Shown in pieces: positions 43,831 to 53,088 of a DNA stretch of 64,000 nucleotides. Both the position numbers and the translations under genes were made by a program. Each line of letters starts with the position of its first letter. The first letter of the stretch is position 1. The notes under the pieces are model-generated. The model was not told where the DNA came from. It saw only the letters and a program-made list of their open reading frames with translations, and ran no database searches. The stretch spans positions 248,001 to 312,000 of the forward strand of contig NZ_JQAZ01000002.1 of the NCBI RefSeq assembly GCF_001437205.1, given 5' to 3'. This DNA is from Lactobacillus selangorensis (lineage in GTDB: Bacteria; Bacillota; Bacilli; Lactobacillales; Lactobacillaceae).

Positions 43831-44871
43831 ATGAAAGCAGGCGTATTTATCAAACCTGGTCAAGTCGAAGTCAAGGAATTTCCAAAACCGACGATTGAAA
43901 AACCGGGTGATGCCATCATCCGGGTCGTCCGGGCCAGTGTCTGCGGTTCCGACTTATGGTGGTTCAGAGGTATTTCACATCGGGATGCCAACAGTCTGAT
44001 TGGCCATGAAGCCATCGGGATTGTTGAATCGGTCGGGTCCGAAGTGACTCATATTAAGCCTGGCGACTTTGTCATTGCCCCATTCACACATGGCTGCGGC
44101 CATTGTGTAGCGTGCCGAAATGGTTTTGACGGCGATTGTCTCAACCAGGAAAGCGGCGGCAACGGCGGTTACCAAGGCGAATACTTACGTTTCTACAATG
44201 CCGATTGGGCGCTGGTCAAGATTCCGGGCCAGCCTAGCGATTACTCAGACGACATGCTGAGTTCCTTTGTAACCTTGGCTGACGTTATGGCAACTGGTTA
44301 TCATGCCGCTGCGAGTGTCGAAGTCAAAGACGGCGATACGGTCGTTGTCTTAGGCGATGGAGCTGTCGGTTTGTGCGGTGTGATTGCTGCCAAATTACGT
44401 GGTGCCAAACGGATTATTGCAATGAGCCACCATGAAGATCGGGCCAAATTGGCACGTGCGTTCGGAGCTACTGATATTGTTTCCGAACGTGGCGACGATG
44501 CAATTGCCAAAGTCATGGACCTGACGAACGGCGATGGGGCTGACGCTGTGCTCGAATGTGTCGGCACCGAACAATCCGTCGCTGAAGCGACTAAAGTCGG
44601 CCGTCCTGGTGCGATTGTCGGTCGTGTCGGTGTACCGCAAAATCCTGAAATGAACACCAACAACCTCTTCTGGAAGAATACCGGTTTGCGGGGCGGAATT
44701 GCTTCTGTTACCACCTATGACAAAGCCGTTCTGCTGCAAGCCGTCTTAGATGGCAAGATTAATCCTGGGAAGGTCTTCACCCAGAAATTCGACCTCGATC
44801 ACATCCAAGACGCTTATGATGCCATGGATCAGCGCAAAGCCATTAAGTCGGAATTGATCATCAGCGATTAG
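43831..44871 (+). CDS. Zinc-dependent alcohol dehydrogenase
   Basis: The 346-residue enzyme is a zinc-type medium-chain dehydrogenase. CGSDLWWF near residue 39 and GHEAIG near residue 60 hold the catalytic zinc ligands; the structural zinc site is in GCGHCVACRNGFDGDC; the Rossmann motif is VLGDGAVGLCG near residue 175. The start ATG lies nine bases after AGGAGG. The MerR-type promoter suggests induction by an aldehyde or electrophile, so it may act as an aldehyde-detoxifying reductase. Single-gene unit. Confidence 0.9.
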   Translation: MKAGVFIKPGQVEVKEFPKPTIEKPGDAIIRVVRASVCGSDLWWFRGISHRDANSLIGHEAIGIVESVGSEVTHIKPGDFVIAPFTHGCGHCVACRNGFDGDCLNQESGGNGGYQGEYLRFYNADWALVKIPGQPSDYSDDMLSSFVTLADVMATGYHAAASVEVKDGDTVVVLGDGAVGLCGVIAAKLRGAKRIIAMSHHEDRAKLARAFGATDIVSERGDDAIAKVMDLTNGDGADAVLECVGTEQSVAEATKVGRPGAIVGRVGVPQNPEMNTNNLFWKNTGLRGGIASVTTYDKAVLLQAVLDGKINPGKVFTQKFDLDHIQDAYDAMDQRKAIKSELIISD

Positions 44872-44901
44872 GTCCGCTGTTAAAAACAGTCTTGAACTAC
44901 T

Positions 44902-44940
44902 AAAAAGGCTTCACATTCGTTTGAATGTGAAGCCTTTTTT
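44902..44940. terminator. Bidirectional terminator
   Basis: AAAAAGGCTTCACATTCG and its near-exact complement form a long stem with T run between convergent genes. Confidence 0.9.
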
Positions 44941-44948
44941 GCTACTTA

Positions 44949-45386
44949 TTATTTACCCTGCTTGGCTGCCTGCCGCACAAGAATCGCATCAATGATACTT
45001 TGCAAAGTGATCGTCTGCATTTTTGCTTCCGCCGCCTGCTGAACTTCCGCATAATCGGCATCGAGAACGGCTTGAATATTGCCGCCCACGATGCACTGCG
45101 GATTTGTTTTCGGATCAATATGAAGCAAATGACGTTCATCGTCAATGACTTGGTAAACATCGAGCAACGTAATCTGAGCGGCCGGCTTCGCTAAAGTCGG
45201 TGCCACCACACCCGCATGCGTCCGGATCAAACCAGCTTTCGACAGCATCGCCATCAGCCGTCGGATCAAGCTAGGATTCGATTCGATGCTTCGGGCGATT
45301 GAATTGCTTGAGAGGTCGCCGTCTTTATAAATATCGAGGAAGGCCAGAATGTGGACTGCATCGCTTAATCGATGTGAATACTTCAT
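44949..45386 (-). CDS. Rrf2 family transcriptional regulator
   Basis: The 145-residue product has the winged helix-turn-helix of Rrf2 proteins (MKYSHRLSDAVHILAFL at the start, NPSLIRRLMAMLSKAGLI near residue 37). It has a single cysteine, so no iron-sulfur cluster as in IscR/NsrR; it resembles the YwnA type. It precedes the large ABC transporter operon's 3' end in the opposite sense of no clear partner, so its target is unknown. Confidence 0.87.
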   Translation of the reverse strand: MKYSHRLSDAVHILAFLDIYKDGDLSSNSIARSIESNPSLIRRLMAMLSKAGLIRTHAGVVAPTLAKPAAQITLLDVYQVIDDERHLLHIDPKTNPQCIVGGNIQAVLDADYAEVQQAAEAKMQTITLQSIIDAILVRQAAKQGK

Positions 45387-45461
45387 TTAAATCGCTCACC
45401 TTATTTTTAAAATTCTTGTTACTTTTATATTAACATGAAAGATGCCCTTTGCAAAGAATTG

Positions 45462-48014
45462 CTACTCGTTGGAATTGAGGGCGGCGAGCATGTCGACACG
45501 TTTCAGCCGTTGATAGGTAATTGCCATGACAATTGCAGTAAAAAGCACCATCAGGATGGTCGAAGCAACGTAGCCTTCCCAATGAATCACAATCGGGAAA
45601 ATAACCGATAACGTCGTCGCCTGCTGCAGAATATAGGCCAGCAAGCCCCAGCCGACACCGAATCCAACAATAATGCCGACAAGCGTCAGAATAATATTTT
45701 CCCGCACAACATACAGCGTGACTTCATTGTCATAAAAACCCAGCACCTTCAACGTCGACAGTTCCCGCATCCGTTCGGAAACATTGATGTTGGTCAAGTT
45801 ATAGAGGACGACGAACGATAATACGCCGGACAACAGGATGAAAATTCCAACGACAGGTGTCAATGTGCCGGACATCGTTGTGATTGTCTGGGCCTGATCG
45901 GCGGTGTAGCTTGTGCCTAACGCATTGCCATCGTTCAGCAGTTGCTTGGCCAGTTTATTCCGCTGTTTGGCCGTCGGTTTCTTCAAACGCACCAGCAAAG
46001 TGTTGACGGTGCCGGCCTGATTGAAGGCAGCCCGATAGGCAGATTTGCTCATATAAGCAAAGACACCCATATAATTTTTAGTAACACCTGCCACTTTCAC
46101 TTGGTGCGCTTGACCGTTTGTCGGCGTAATAGTCAGTGTATCGCCTGTCCCGATTCCAAGTGTTTGGGCAATCTTAGTCGAAATGATCACACCTCGTTTC
46201 GGCAAGGACAGATTCTGCTTCCCGTTGGTGAGCTGGATGTACTTTTTGAACGTCCTCTGATCAGCTGGCACAAAGAAATTGACATCATTCACCTGCTGCC
46301 CATGAGCTTTGGTCTTGCCGCTGAAAGCATTGACACCCGCCGCACTTTGGTAAATCGGACTCGTCTTCAAAACAGCATCGGTCTGAGCGACTTTGCTTGG
46401 CTCTTTCAAACGAACGGTGGCTTGATAATGGAAAATATGGCCAAACTGCTGGGTGCTCGTATTGAGGATTGAATCCCGCAACCCAAAGCCAGTAATCAGC
46501 AGGGCCGTCCCGCCGGCAATCCCGATAATCGTCATAATCATGCGGCTCTTGTAGCGGAACAAATTCCGATAGCTGACCTTCTGGTTGAATGATAACCGCC
46601 GCCATAACGGTTTGATGCGTTCCATAAGAATCCGTTTGGCTGATTTCGGTGCACGTGGCCGCATCAACTCCGACGGCTTTTCCTTCAGCTCGCGCCGAGT
46701 GACATAGAACGCCGCACCCACTGTCGCCAGCAATGAAAATAACAGTGCCAACCCAAAATCAGACCAGATAAACGGGACATCAGGCGTCATCGGAATGTTG
46801 GTGCGATACATCGACAGAATGAAACGTGGCAGCGTCAGATTGCCAAAAATGCTGCCGAGCACAGCACCCAGCAAACCGGCTGTCAAAGCATACATTAAAT
46901 AGTTGCGGGCAATCGCATGTTTGCTGTAGCCAAGGGCTTTAAGCGTTCCAATCTGACCTCGTGCTTCTTCAACCATCCGGGTAATCGTCGTAAACGTGAT
47001 TAAAGCGGCAATCAGGAAGAAGAAGACGGGAAAGACGTTGGCAATCGCAGCGATACGGTCCGAAGTATCCTGAAAGGCCGAAAAGCTAGGTAAATCAGTG
47101 CGCGTCTGCCACGTATAGGTCGTTTTAGTCGCCGCTTGTGCCTGTTTGGCAGCGGCTGTCAATTTGGCTTGTGCCGCCGACATTTCAGCCGTCATCGTGC
47201 CGCCGGCCATTTGTTTAGCAGCCGTCAGTCGGGCTTGTTGCGCCTTAATCGGCTTCATGGCCGCTGCCAGTAATTGCTGCGAACGAGTGGTCCCCCGTTT
47301 CTTAAAGACCGCTTTTAAAGCGGCTTTTTTCTGGGCCACATCGTGTTTGTAGGCCTTGCTGTAGGTATTTTCGGTTTGTAATTTAGGAAAACGGATCAGC
47401 AGCATCGTTGCCGCACTCAAATTCATCTGCTGCTGCGGAATGTAGGCGAAAAAACGAACTGTTCCATCACCGACATTCGCCGAACCACGCGACGTGTTGT
47501 CGATGTAAGCCGGCGAATCGGCAAACCCAACGACTTTGTAAGTGCGTTGTTTCAAGCCGGCATTCTTAGCAAATGTGAACGTCTGCCCCAACCGATATCC
47601 AAAATTATCTTTAGCCCGCTGGTCAAGTACAATTTCGTTCTTCTTAGTCGGAAAATGACCTGATTCAAGGCTGAGGCGGTTCTGGCCCTTATTGTTCGTA
47701 TAGCCGTATAAGGCAACCGTCAACTCATCTTTGCCGCCGACAACATACTTGAATTTGACGGCTTGTGCGTGGGCACCCTTCACTTTTTCAGCCGTTTTGA
47801 CATCGGTTTGATTGAAGCCAGTCGATGAAAAAAGCTGAATATCGCTCAAATGGGCATCCGTGACCGTCTTGTCGAGTGAATCATTGAGGCCAGGTCCAGT
47901 CGTCCGGATTCCGACGAAAATCAGGCAGCCTAAGAAAATAATCATGACGATTGCAATAAACCGGCCTTTATTGGCCCGAATATCCCGCCACATATTTTTC
48001 GTAATTGGTTTCAT
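45462..48014 (-). CDS. Large FtsX-type ABC transporter permease
   Basis: The 850-residue product has an N-terminal membrane helix, a long extracytoplasmic domain with a Lys/Ala/Gln-rich coiled-coil stretch (about residues 235-310), three membrane helices, a second extracytoplasmic domain and three C-terminal helices. This double FtsX layout is common in lactobacilli next to a MacB-type ATPase. I start at MKPITKNM behind GGTGGG rather than at the ATG that overlaps the ATPase stop. Substrate unknown; cell-envelope function is likely. Confidence 0.87.
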   Translation of the reverse strand: MKPITKNMWRDIRANKGRFIAIVMIIFLGCLIFVGIRTTGPGLNDSLDKTVTDAHLSDIQLFSSTGFNQTDVKTAEKVKGAHAQAVKFKYVVGGKDELTVALYGYTNNKGQNRLSLESGHFPTKKNEIVLDQRAKDNFGYRLGQTFTFAKNAGLKQRTYKVVGFADSPAYIDNTSRGSANVGDGTVRFFAYIPQQQMNLSAATMLLIRFPKLQTENTYSKAYKHDVAQKKAALKAVFKKRGTTRSQQLLAAAMKPIKAQQARLTAAKQMAGGTMTAEMSAAQAKLTAAAKQAQAATKTTYTWQTRTDLPSFSAFQDTSDRIAAIANVFPVFFFLIAALITFTTITRMVEEARGQIGTLKALGYSKHAIARNYLMYALTAGLLGAVLGSIFGNLTLPRFILSMYRTNIPMTPDVPFIWSDFGLALLFSLLATVGAAFYVTRRELKEKPSELMRPRAPKSAKRILMERIKPLWRRLSFNQKVSYRNLFRYKSRMIMTIIGIAGGTALLITGFGLRDSILNTSTQQFGHIFHYQATVRLKEPSKVAQTDAVLKTSPIYQSAAGVNAFSGKTKAHGQQVNDVNFFVPADQRTFKKYIQLTNGKQNLSLPKRGVIISTKIAQTLGIGTGDTLTITPTNGQAHQVKVAGVTKNYMGVFAYMSKSAYRAAFNQAGTVNTLLVRLKKPTAKQRNKLAKQLLNDGNALGTSYTADQAQTITTMSGTLTPVVGIFILLSGVLSFVVLYNLTNINVSERMRELSTLKVLGFYDNEVTLYVVRENIILTLVGIIVGFGVGWGLLAYILQQATTLSVIFPIVIHWEGYVASTILMVLFTAIVMAITYQRLKRVDMLAALNSNE

Positions 48015-48022
48015 CGGCCCAC

Positions 48023-48724
48023 CTACCATTCGATCTCGGAAACCGGCAATGGATCGATATTATCCGTAATTTCACGGACCTGGGAATCATTGATTCGAAT
48101 AACTCGATCAGCCATTTTGGCAATTTCAGCGTTATGGGTAATAATCAAAACGGTCTTGTGGTCGTTACGGCTGGCATCCTGCAATAAGGCCAAAACCTGC
48201 TTCCCAGTCTGATAATCAAGCGCCCCAGTCGGTTCGTCGCACAGCAGCAGCTTAGGATTTTTAGCAAGCGCCCGGGCAATAGCGACACGCTGCTGTTCCC
48301 CACCCGAAAGCTGCGATGGAAAATTATCAAGCCGATCGCCCAATCCGACTTGTTTCAAGGTCGTTGCGGCGTCCAAACTATCCGTTACGATTGAATTAGC
48401 CAATTCGACATTTTCCAGCGCCGTTAAATTGGGAATCAAATTGTAAAACTGGAAAACAAATCCGACATCGTCCCGCCGGTAAGTGGTCAGCTGCCGTTCG
48501 GTAAACTGGGCAATATCCGTCCCATCAATGATGATTTGACCAGAAGTGGGCTGGTCCATCCCGCCCAGCATGTTGAGAACGGTTGATTTGCCGGCGCCGC
48601 TCGGTCCTAAGATCACCGTTAATTGGCCTTTCTCGCAACTAAAATTAAGATCATTATTGGCAACGATCTCCGTCTCACCCATTTGATAACGTTTAAATTC
48701 ATGTTTTACTTCAATGTAAGCCAT
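48023..48724 (-). CDS. ABC transporter ATP-binding protein (MacB type)
   Basis: The 233-residue ATPase shows Walker [10 protein letters not shown] near residue 39, signature LSGGEQQR near residue 143 and Walker [13 protein letters not shown]. The start [10 protein letters not shown] follows GGAGG. It ends just before the large permease gene and powers it. Confidence 0.92.
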   Translation of the reverse strand: MAYIEVKHEFKRYQMGETEIVANNDLNFSCEKGQLTVILGPSGAGKSTVLNMLGGMDQPTSGQIIIDGTDIAQFTERQLTTYRRDDVGFVFQFYNLIPNLTALENVELANSIVTDSLDAATTLKQVGLGDRLDNFPSQLSGGEQQRVAIARALAKNPKLLLCDEPTGALDYQTGKQVLALLQDASRNDHKTVLIITHNAEIAKMADRVIRINDSQVREITDNIDPLPVSEIEW

Positions 48725-48895
48725 CTGCGTTCCTCCATTGATGTTCAATTTTGGGTTACTTTCTTCTTATTGTGTGGCATTACGCAACCGCTGTCAATGG
48801 ACACAGCCGCTGTTTCTGCCTAGTCGGCGCCCATTGTCATCTTTTGCAAAAACCGGCCGTATACTTTTCATATCAAATGGAAAGAGGGAATGAAG

Positions 48896-49558
48896 ATGAA
48901 ACCAGTTACGATTATTGTTGGGGCGGACCAAGGACTAGGCCTGGCAATCACTGAAAAGTTTGGGCAGGAAGGCCACCGGGTCATTCTGATTGCCCGCAAC
49001 CGGGATAAACTCGCCGCCGATAGCCAGTCATTGACGAAAAAGGGAATCGAAAACGCCTATTATCCAGCCGATGTCAGTCAACTCGCTAAAATCGATTCGT
49101 TGCTTAAAAAAATCAGCCAGGAACAGGGGAAACCGGCTAATTTGATCTTCAACGTTGCCGATACCCGTTCTGATACCGCTTTAAGCTCCGATATGGCCAC
49201 CATCAAGGAGATGCTGGCGACCAATACCTTGAGTGCAATCCAGTGTGCCCGTTCATTTATTACGTATTCGGATTCAAAGGCCCAACGGAATATCCTCTTT
49301 ACCAATGGCTGGGATGGCGATGATCCAGCCGCCGCTGCTTCAACGTTGTCATTGACCAAAGCCGCTTTACGCAGTTATGCGATTACTTTGCATGCTGCTA
49401 TCGAAAAAGACGACATTTTCAGCGGTCTTGTGACAATCGAACAGCCAATCGGCAAAACGCCGGAAATGGCTCCGGCCAACATCGCCAATGCCTTTTGGGT
49501 GCTCACCCAAAAACGCCAGCCCGTCGAAGTCCATTTTCCTGGCACGAACAGTCTTTAA
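48896..49558 (+). CDS. SDR-family protein with altered active site
   Basis: The 220-residue product has the short-chain dehydrogenase fold with the cofactor motif GADQGLGLAI near residue 9. The catalytic YxxxK is missing its tyrosine: the aligned stretch is LSLTKAAL, with Leu four residues before the Lys, and the upstream catalytic Ser block reads FTNGWDG. It may be a non-catalytic relative or use other residues. Start at the ATG seven bases after AGAGGG. Confidence 0.8.
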   Translation: MKPVTIIVGADQGLGLAITEKFGQEGHRVILIARNRDKLAADSQSLTKKGIENAYYPADVSQLAKIDSLLKKISQEQGKPANLIFNVADTRSDTALSSDMATIKEMLATNTLSAIQCARSFITYSDSKAQRNILFTNGWDGDDPAAAASTLSLTKAALRSYAITLHAAIEKDDIFSGLVTIEQPIGKTPEMAPANIANAFWVLTQKRQPVEVHFPGTNSL

Positions 49559-49567
49559 GGTCCAATC

Positions 49568-49599
49568 AAAAAAGGCAACGCATTAGGCGCTGCCTTTTT
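49568..49599. terminator. Bidirectional terminator
   Basis: AAAAAGGCA and TGCCTTTTT pair across a 13-base loop between convergent genes. Confidence 0.75.
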
Positions 49600-49606
49600 G
49601 GCTAGT

Positions 49607-50122
49607 TTACAAACTTAAATCATAGGCCAAACGTGTGTCGTTGGGATTGCCGTTCATGGCGACCACACCGCATTCCGTAAAGCCGGCTTTTTTGATGATG
49701 TGCTGCATCCGTTTGTTCAAAGCATGCGTATCGATTCGCATTTCTCGAAATCCGAGTCGATAGGCTTCAGAAATCAGCATGGCAAAGAAAAAGTCGCTTA
49801 AATGCTGGCCATGATGATTGCCGGCAATCGCAATACTATGGATAGTCGCATACGGTCCATCCGTATGCCACGCGCCATCGATTTGTGCATAATTCGGATC
49901 GGCCGTTTGCAGCAGGGTCGCCGTGCCGGCAATTTCACCAGCAACGATGAGAACATAGCCCCATCCAGCCGCATCGTCATGCGCGATTTTGGCTTCATCG
50001 GGATGTCCGTCCTGCCACTGCGGACTGCCATCCGCCTTCAACAATGCTTTTGCCGCTTTGATAATCTTCATTTGGGCCGGTAAATCGGCTGGTGTCGCCT
50101 GCCGGCAATAAATTGATGCCAT
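49607..50122 (-). CDS. GNAT family N-acetyltransferase
   Basis: The 171-residue product shows the GNAT fold with a conserved SIAIAGNHHGQHLSDFFF block for acetyl-CoA binding near residue 105 and a C-terminal aromatic/Gly motif KKAGFTECG. Substrate unknown. The start follows AGGAGATGAGG. A TAGAAT -10 lies about 40 bp upstream, and paired TAACGCC-type motifs lie further up. Confidence 0.82.
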   Translation of the reverse strand: MASIYCRQATPADLPAQMKIIKAAKALLKADGSPQWQDGHPDEAKIAHDDAAGWGYVLIVAGEIAGTATLLQTADPNYAQIDGAWHTDGPYATIHSIAIAGNHHGQHLSDFFFAMLISEAYRLGFREMRIDTHALNKRMQHIIKKAGFTECGVVAMNGNPNDTRLAYDLSL

Positions 50123-50204
50123 CTGTCCCTCATCTCCTGGTTTTCATTCTAGCAAAGCCCTGCGCAAAAGTGCACCAACAATTTGTGCCACCGAAAGTTT
50201 TTTG

Positions 50205-50269
50205 TAACGCCGCTCTGTTTTTAAACGAAATTGCCAATCAGGACACTGTCTACGAGCGTAACGGCGTTA
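50205..50269. repeat. TAACGCC motif pair, 54 bp apart (second copy)
   Basis: TAACGCCGC at 50205 and TAACGGCGTTATGCC at 50259 start 54 bp apart, as at 24997/25051. The second is the palindrome TAACGGCGTTA and contains the stop codon of the TetM-like gene on the minus strand. Confidence 0.5.
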
Positions 50270-52225
50270 TGCCATTTGCTCCAAATCGGCACGGCTATAG
50301 ACATACGGCACATGCGCCATTTCCGGCACCTGATTCCAAGGAACCGGATAGCCAGCGCCATGCGCACAAAAGACAGAATCAGGTGTATTTTCCAGATCGG
50401 CCGTTGGCTTATAATCGGCCGCCTGAATGACTGCATCGGCATCATGGCACGGCCGATACCCATCAACAATGCATTCGAGCCGGCCTTTACCATGCGTATA
50501 AGCGTTGACTGCTTTGGAATATGACTGCATTTCGGAAACGGGCGCCGTCCCCGTCAGCACCGTTACATCACGCTGGTCAGCTGGGTCCGGCATGTCAAAA
50601 CGGCCATTCATGCGCTGGATATCATTCATCGCTCGGCCAACTTGATCAGCGCCGACTTCCAAACGGAAACGATACCATGGTTCTAATAATTGGCAGCCGT
50701 CCCGCTGCATCAGCATCATCAGTCCCTGGCGCAGGGCCCGCCAAGTCGCCTCACGAAAATCACCGCCAACCGTGTGCACATTGCTGGCCCGGCCGCTGAC
50801 TAAAGTGATTTTGACATCCGTTAACGGTGCACCAATTAAAACGCCTAATTGTTCTTTGGCCTGTAAATTAGCAAGGACTTGGTGCTGCCAGTTCTTCGCA
50901 AGCACTTCTAAGGAACAATCCGTCGCAAACGTCAAGCCGCTGCCTGCGGGTGCCGGCTGTAGCAGCAAATGGACTTCGGCATAATGCCGCAACGGTTCGA
51001 AATGTCCGACCCCTTCGGCCGCTTGAGTGACTGTTTCTTTATACAAAACACTGCCTTCATCAAAATCAACATCCAAGTCGAAACGTTCCTGCAGCAATTG
51101 TTTGAGGATTTCCAGCTGGACCTCGCCCATCAGCTGAACGTGAATTTCCTGCTTCCGGCTGGACCAGAAGACATGCAATTGCGGATCTTCATCTTCCAGC
51201 TGCCGTAACGCTGCCAAACATGAATCGAGTTCATTGGCTTTCGGATTGAGCATATAATTCAGCACCGGCTGCAAAACCGGTTGCGGGGCCTCCTCTGCCG
51301 CACCTAGTCCTTGCCCAGGATGCGTGCCGGTCAAATTCGGAATCGCACCGACCTCGCCCGCCGTCAGTTCTGGCTGAACGGTAAATTTAGTCCCATTGTA
51401 AACACGCAGCTGATTGGCCTTTTGTTCGCCCAGTAAAACATCTTTGGGGTGCAATGTGCCGCCGGTGAGCCGAATCCAAGTCAGCCGCTCCTGTTTCTCA
51501 GTATAGGAAATTTTGAAGACACGAGCCCCAAAGTCAGAATCATACTGTTTGGGCTGCGTCCATTCATTTAAACCGTCCAATAATGCGGTGATTCCGTCTA
51601 ATTTCAGCGCCGCCCCAAAATAAACTGGAAAAACATGGCGGCCTTGAATCAGCTGTCTGATTTTTGCCGGCACCACCTTACCAGTCGCCAGATAAGTATC
51701 CAGCAGCTGGTCGTCTTGCAGCGCAATCGCCTCAAGCGTGTCGCTGGTCATTTCATTGGCAAATGGCAGACAGCCCTCTGCAAAATGAGCCTGCAATTGG
51801 GTCAAAACCTGCGCCTGATTGGCCCCGACTGCATCCATTTTGTTGACAAAAATGAACGTCGGCACCTGATAACGCTCGAGCAGCTGCCACAGTGTCCGTG
51901 TGTAGCCCTGAATGCCGTCTGGCGCCGCCACCACTAAAATCGCATAATCGAGCACACTGAGCACCTGTTCCGTCTGGCTGGCAAAGTCGACATGTCCCGG
52001 CGTATCCAGCAGCGTCAAGTCCAAATCCTGATATTGTAAATGCGCTTGATGGGAGAAAATGGTAATCCCGCGCTGTTTTTCAAGCGCATCCGGATCAAGG
52101 AACGCATCCCCATTATCGACCCGTCCCAATTTGCGCAGCGTGCCGGCTTGATACAGCAATCCTTCTGATAACGTCGTCTTTCCGGCATCGACATGGGCAA
52201 CGATTCCCGCCACAATCTGTTTCAT
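50267..52225 (-). CDS. TetM/TetO-like ribosome-associated GTPase
   Basis: The 652-residue product has the domain order of ribosomal protection proteins and EF-G: G1 AHVDAGKTT at residue 11, DTPGH near residue 75, NKMD near residue 130, then domains II to V. It is far from classic mobile Tet(M) in sequence and sits among housekeeping genes, so it is probably a chromosomal paralogue. It may remove bound drugs from ribosomes or have a translation role. ATG follows AAAGGAG. No leader peptide attenuator of the tet(M) kind was seen. Confidence 0.85.
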   Translation of the reverse strand: MKQIVAGIVAHVDAGKTTLSEGLLYQAGTLRKLGRVDNGDAFLDPDALEKQRGITIFSHQAHLQYQDLDLTLLDTPGHVDFASQTEQVLSVLDYAILVVAAPDGIQGYTRTLWQLLERYQVPTFIFVNKMDAVGANQAQVLTQLQAHFAEGCLPFANEMTSDTLEAIALQDDQLLDTYLATGKVVPAKIRQLIQGRHVFPVYFGAALKLDGITALLDGLNEWTQPKQYDSDFGARVFKISYTEKQERLTWIRLTGGTLHPKDVLLGEQKANQLRVYNGTKFTVQPELTAGEVGAIPNLTGTHPGQGLGAAEEAPQPVLQPVLNYMLNPKANELDSCLAALRQLEDEDPQLHVFWSSRKQEIHVQLMGEVQLEILKQLLQERFDLDVDFDEGSVLYKETVTQAAEGVGHFEPLRHYAEVHLLLQPAPAGSGLTFATDCSLEVLAKNWQHQVLANLQAKEQLGVLIGAPLTDVKITLVSGRASNVHTVGGDFREATWRALRQGLMMLMQRDGCQLLEPWYRFRLEVGADQVGRAMNDIQRMNGRFDMPDPADQRDVTVLTGTAPVSEMQSYSKAVNAYTHGKGRLECIVDGYRPCHDADAVIQAADYKPTADLENTPDSVFCAHGAGYPVPWNQVPEMAHVPYVYSRADLEQMA

Positions 52226-52283
52226 GGACGAAAACTCCTTTCGAATAAATATTTCTGGTTCCCATTATACCAATTGACCACCT

Positions 52284-52319
52284 AAAAACGGACCGACTTG
52301 TGAAAGTCGGTCCGTTTTT
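52284..52319 (-). terminator. Terminator of the amino acid ABC operon
   Basis: AAAAACGGACCGACTT and its exact complement form a 16-bp stem with a GTGA loop and T run. Confidence 0.92.
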
Positions 52320-52323
52320 GCAA

Positions 52324-53088
52324 TTATGCCATGCTGCTGCCTTCCGATAGTGAAATACCGGCTAAGAAATGCCGAATCCGCTCGTCGGTGGCATTGAAGA
52401 AACCGTCCGACGAACCGTCATAACGAATCCGCCCGTTTTCAACGAAGACAATCCGTTCGGCAACGGCCCGGGCGAACACCATGTTGTGGGTCACCACGAC
52501 CATGGCTTGTTTTTGTTTGGCCAGCTCCAATAGAACCCGCAGCACCTGTGTTTCCATTTCCGGATCAAGCGCTGAAGTCGGTTCGTCGAGCAGCAAGCAT
52601 TCCGGCTGCATGGCTAAAGCCCGGCAGATCGAAATCCGCTGCTGCTGGCCGCCGGAAAGCTGGTTAGGATAACGGTCGGCCGTCTCCAGCAGGTCAACTG
52701 ATTTCAGCAATTCATCGGCATGTGCCGCTGCTTCCGTCTTCGACTGCTTCAAAACAACTGTCGGTCCTTCCATAATATTGCCCCGCACCGTCAGATTGGG
52801 GAATAAATTCCAATTCTGAAAAACCATACCGGTTTTCTTCCGCATGGCGATTTTCTGCGCACTCGAAATCGGCTTGGCAAAATCAACGGCCAAATCATCG
52901 ATTGATAACGTACCGCTATCCGGCTGGGTCAATAAATTGATTGTCCGTAATAAAGTGGATTTGCCGGAGCCAGACGGGCCGACAATCACCGTCGTCTGTC
53001 CATCGTCAAAAGAAACGGAGACGTCATCCAGGGCTTGATGCTGCCGATAAGCTTTATTCACATGTTCCAGTTTAATCAACCGCTTCAT
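52324..53088 (-). CDS. Polar amino acid ABC transporter ATPase
   Basis: The 254-residue ATPase has Walker A GPSGSGKST near residue 37, signature LSGGQQQR near residue 150 and Walker B LLLDEPTSALDPE, the HisP/GlnQ pattern of polar amino acid importers. It overlaps the permease gene by 17 bases and is the last gene of the operon. The Cys-codon leader upstream of the operon points to cystine or cysteine as substrate. Confidence 0.93.
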   Translation of the reverse strand: MKRLIKLEHVNKAYRQHQALDDVSVSFDDGQTTVIVGPSGSGKSTLLRTINLLTQPDSGTLSIDDLAVDFAKPISSAQKIAMRKKTGMVFQNWNLFPNLTVRGNIMEGPTVVLKQSKTEAAAHADELLKSVDLLETADRYPNQLSGGQQQRISICRALAMQPECLLLDEPTSALDPEMETQVLRVLLELAKQKQAMVVVTHNMVFARAVAERIVFVENGRIRYDGSSDGFFNATDERIRHFLAGISLSEGSSMA

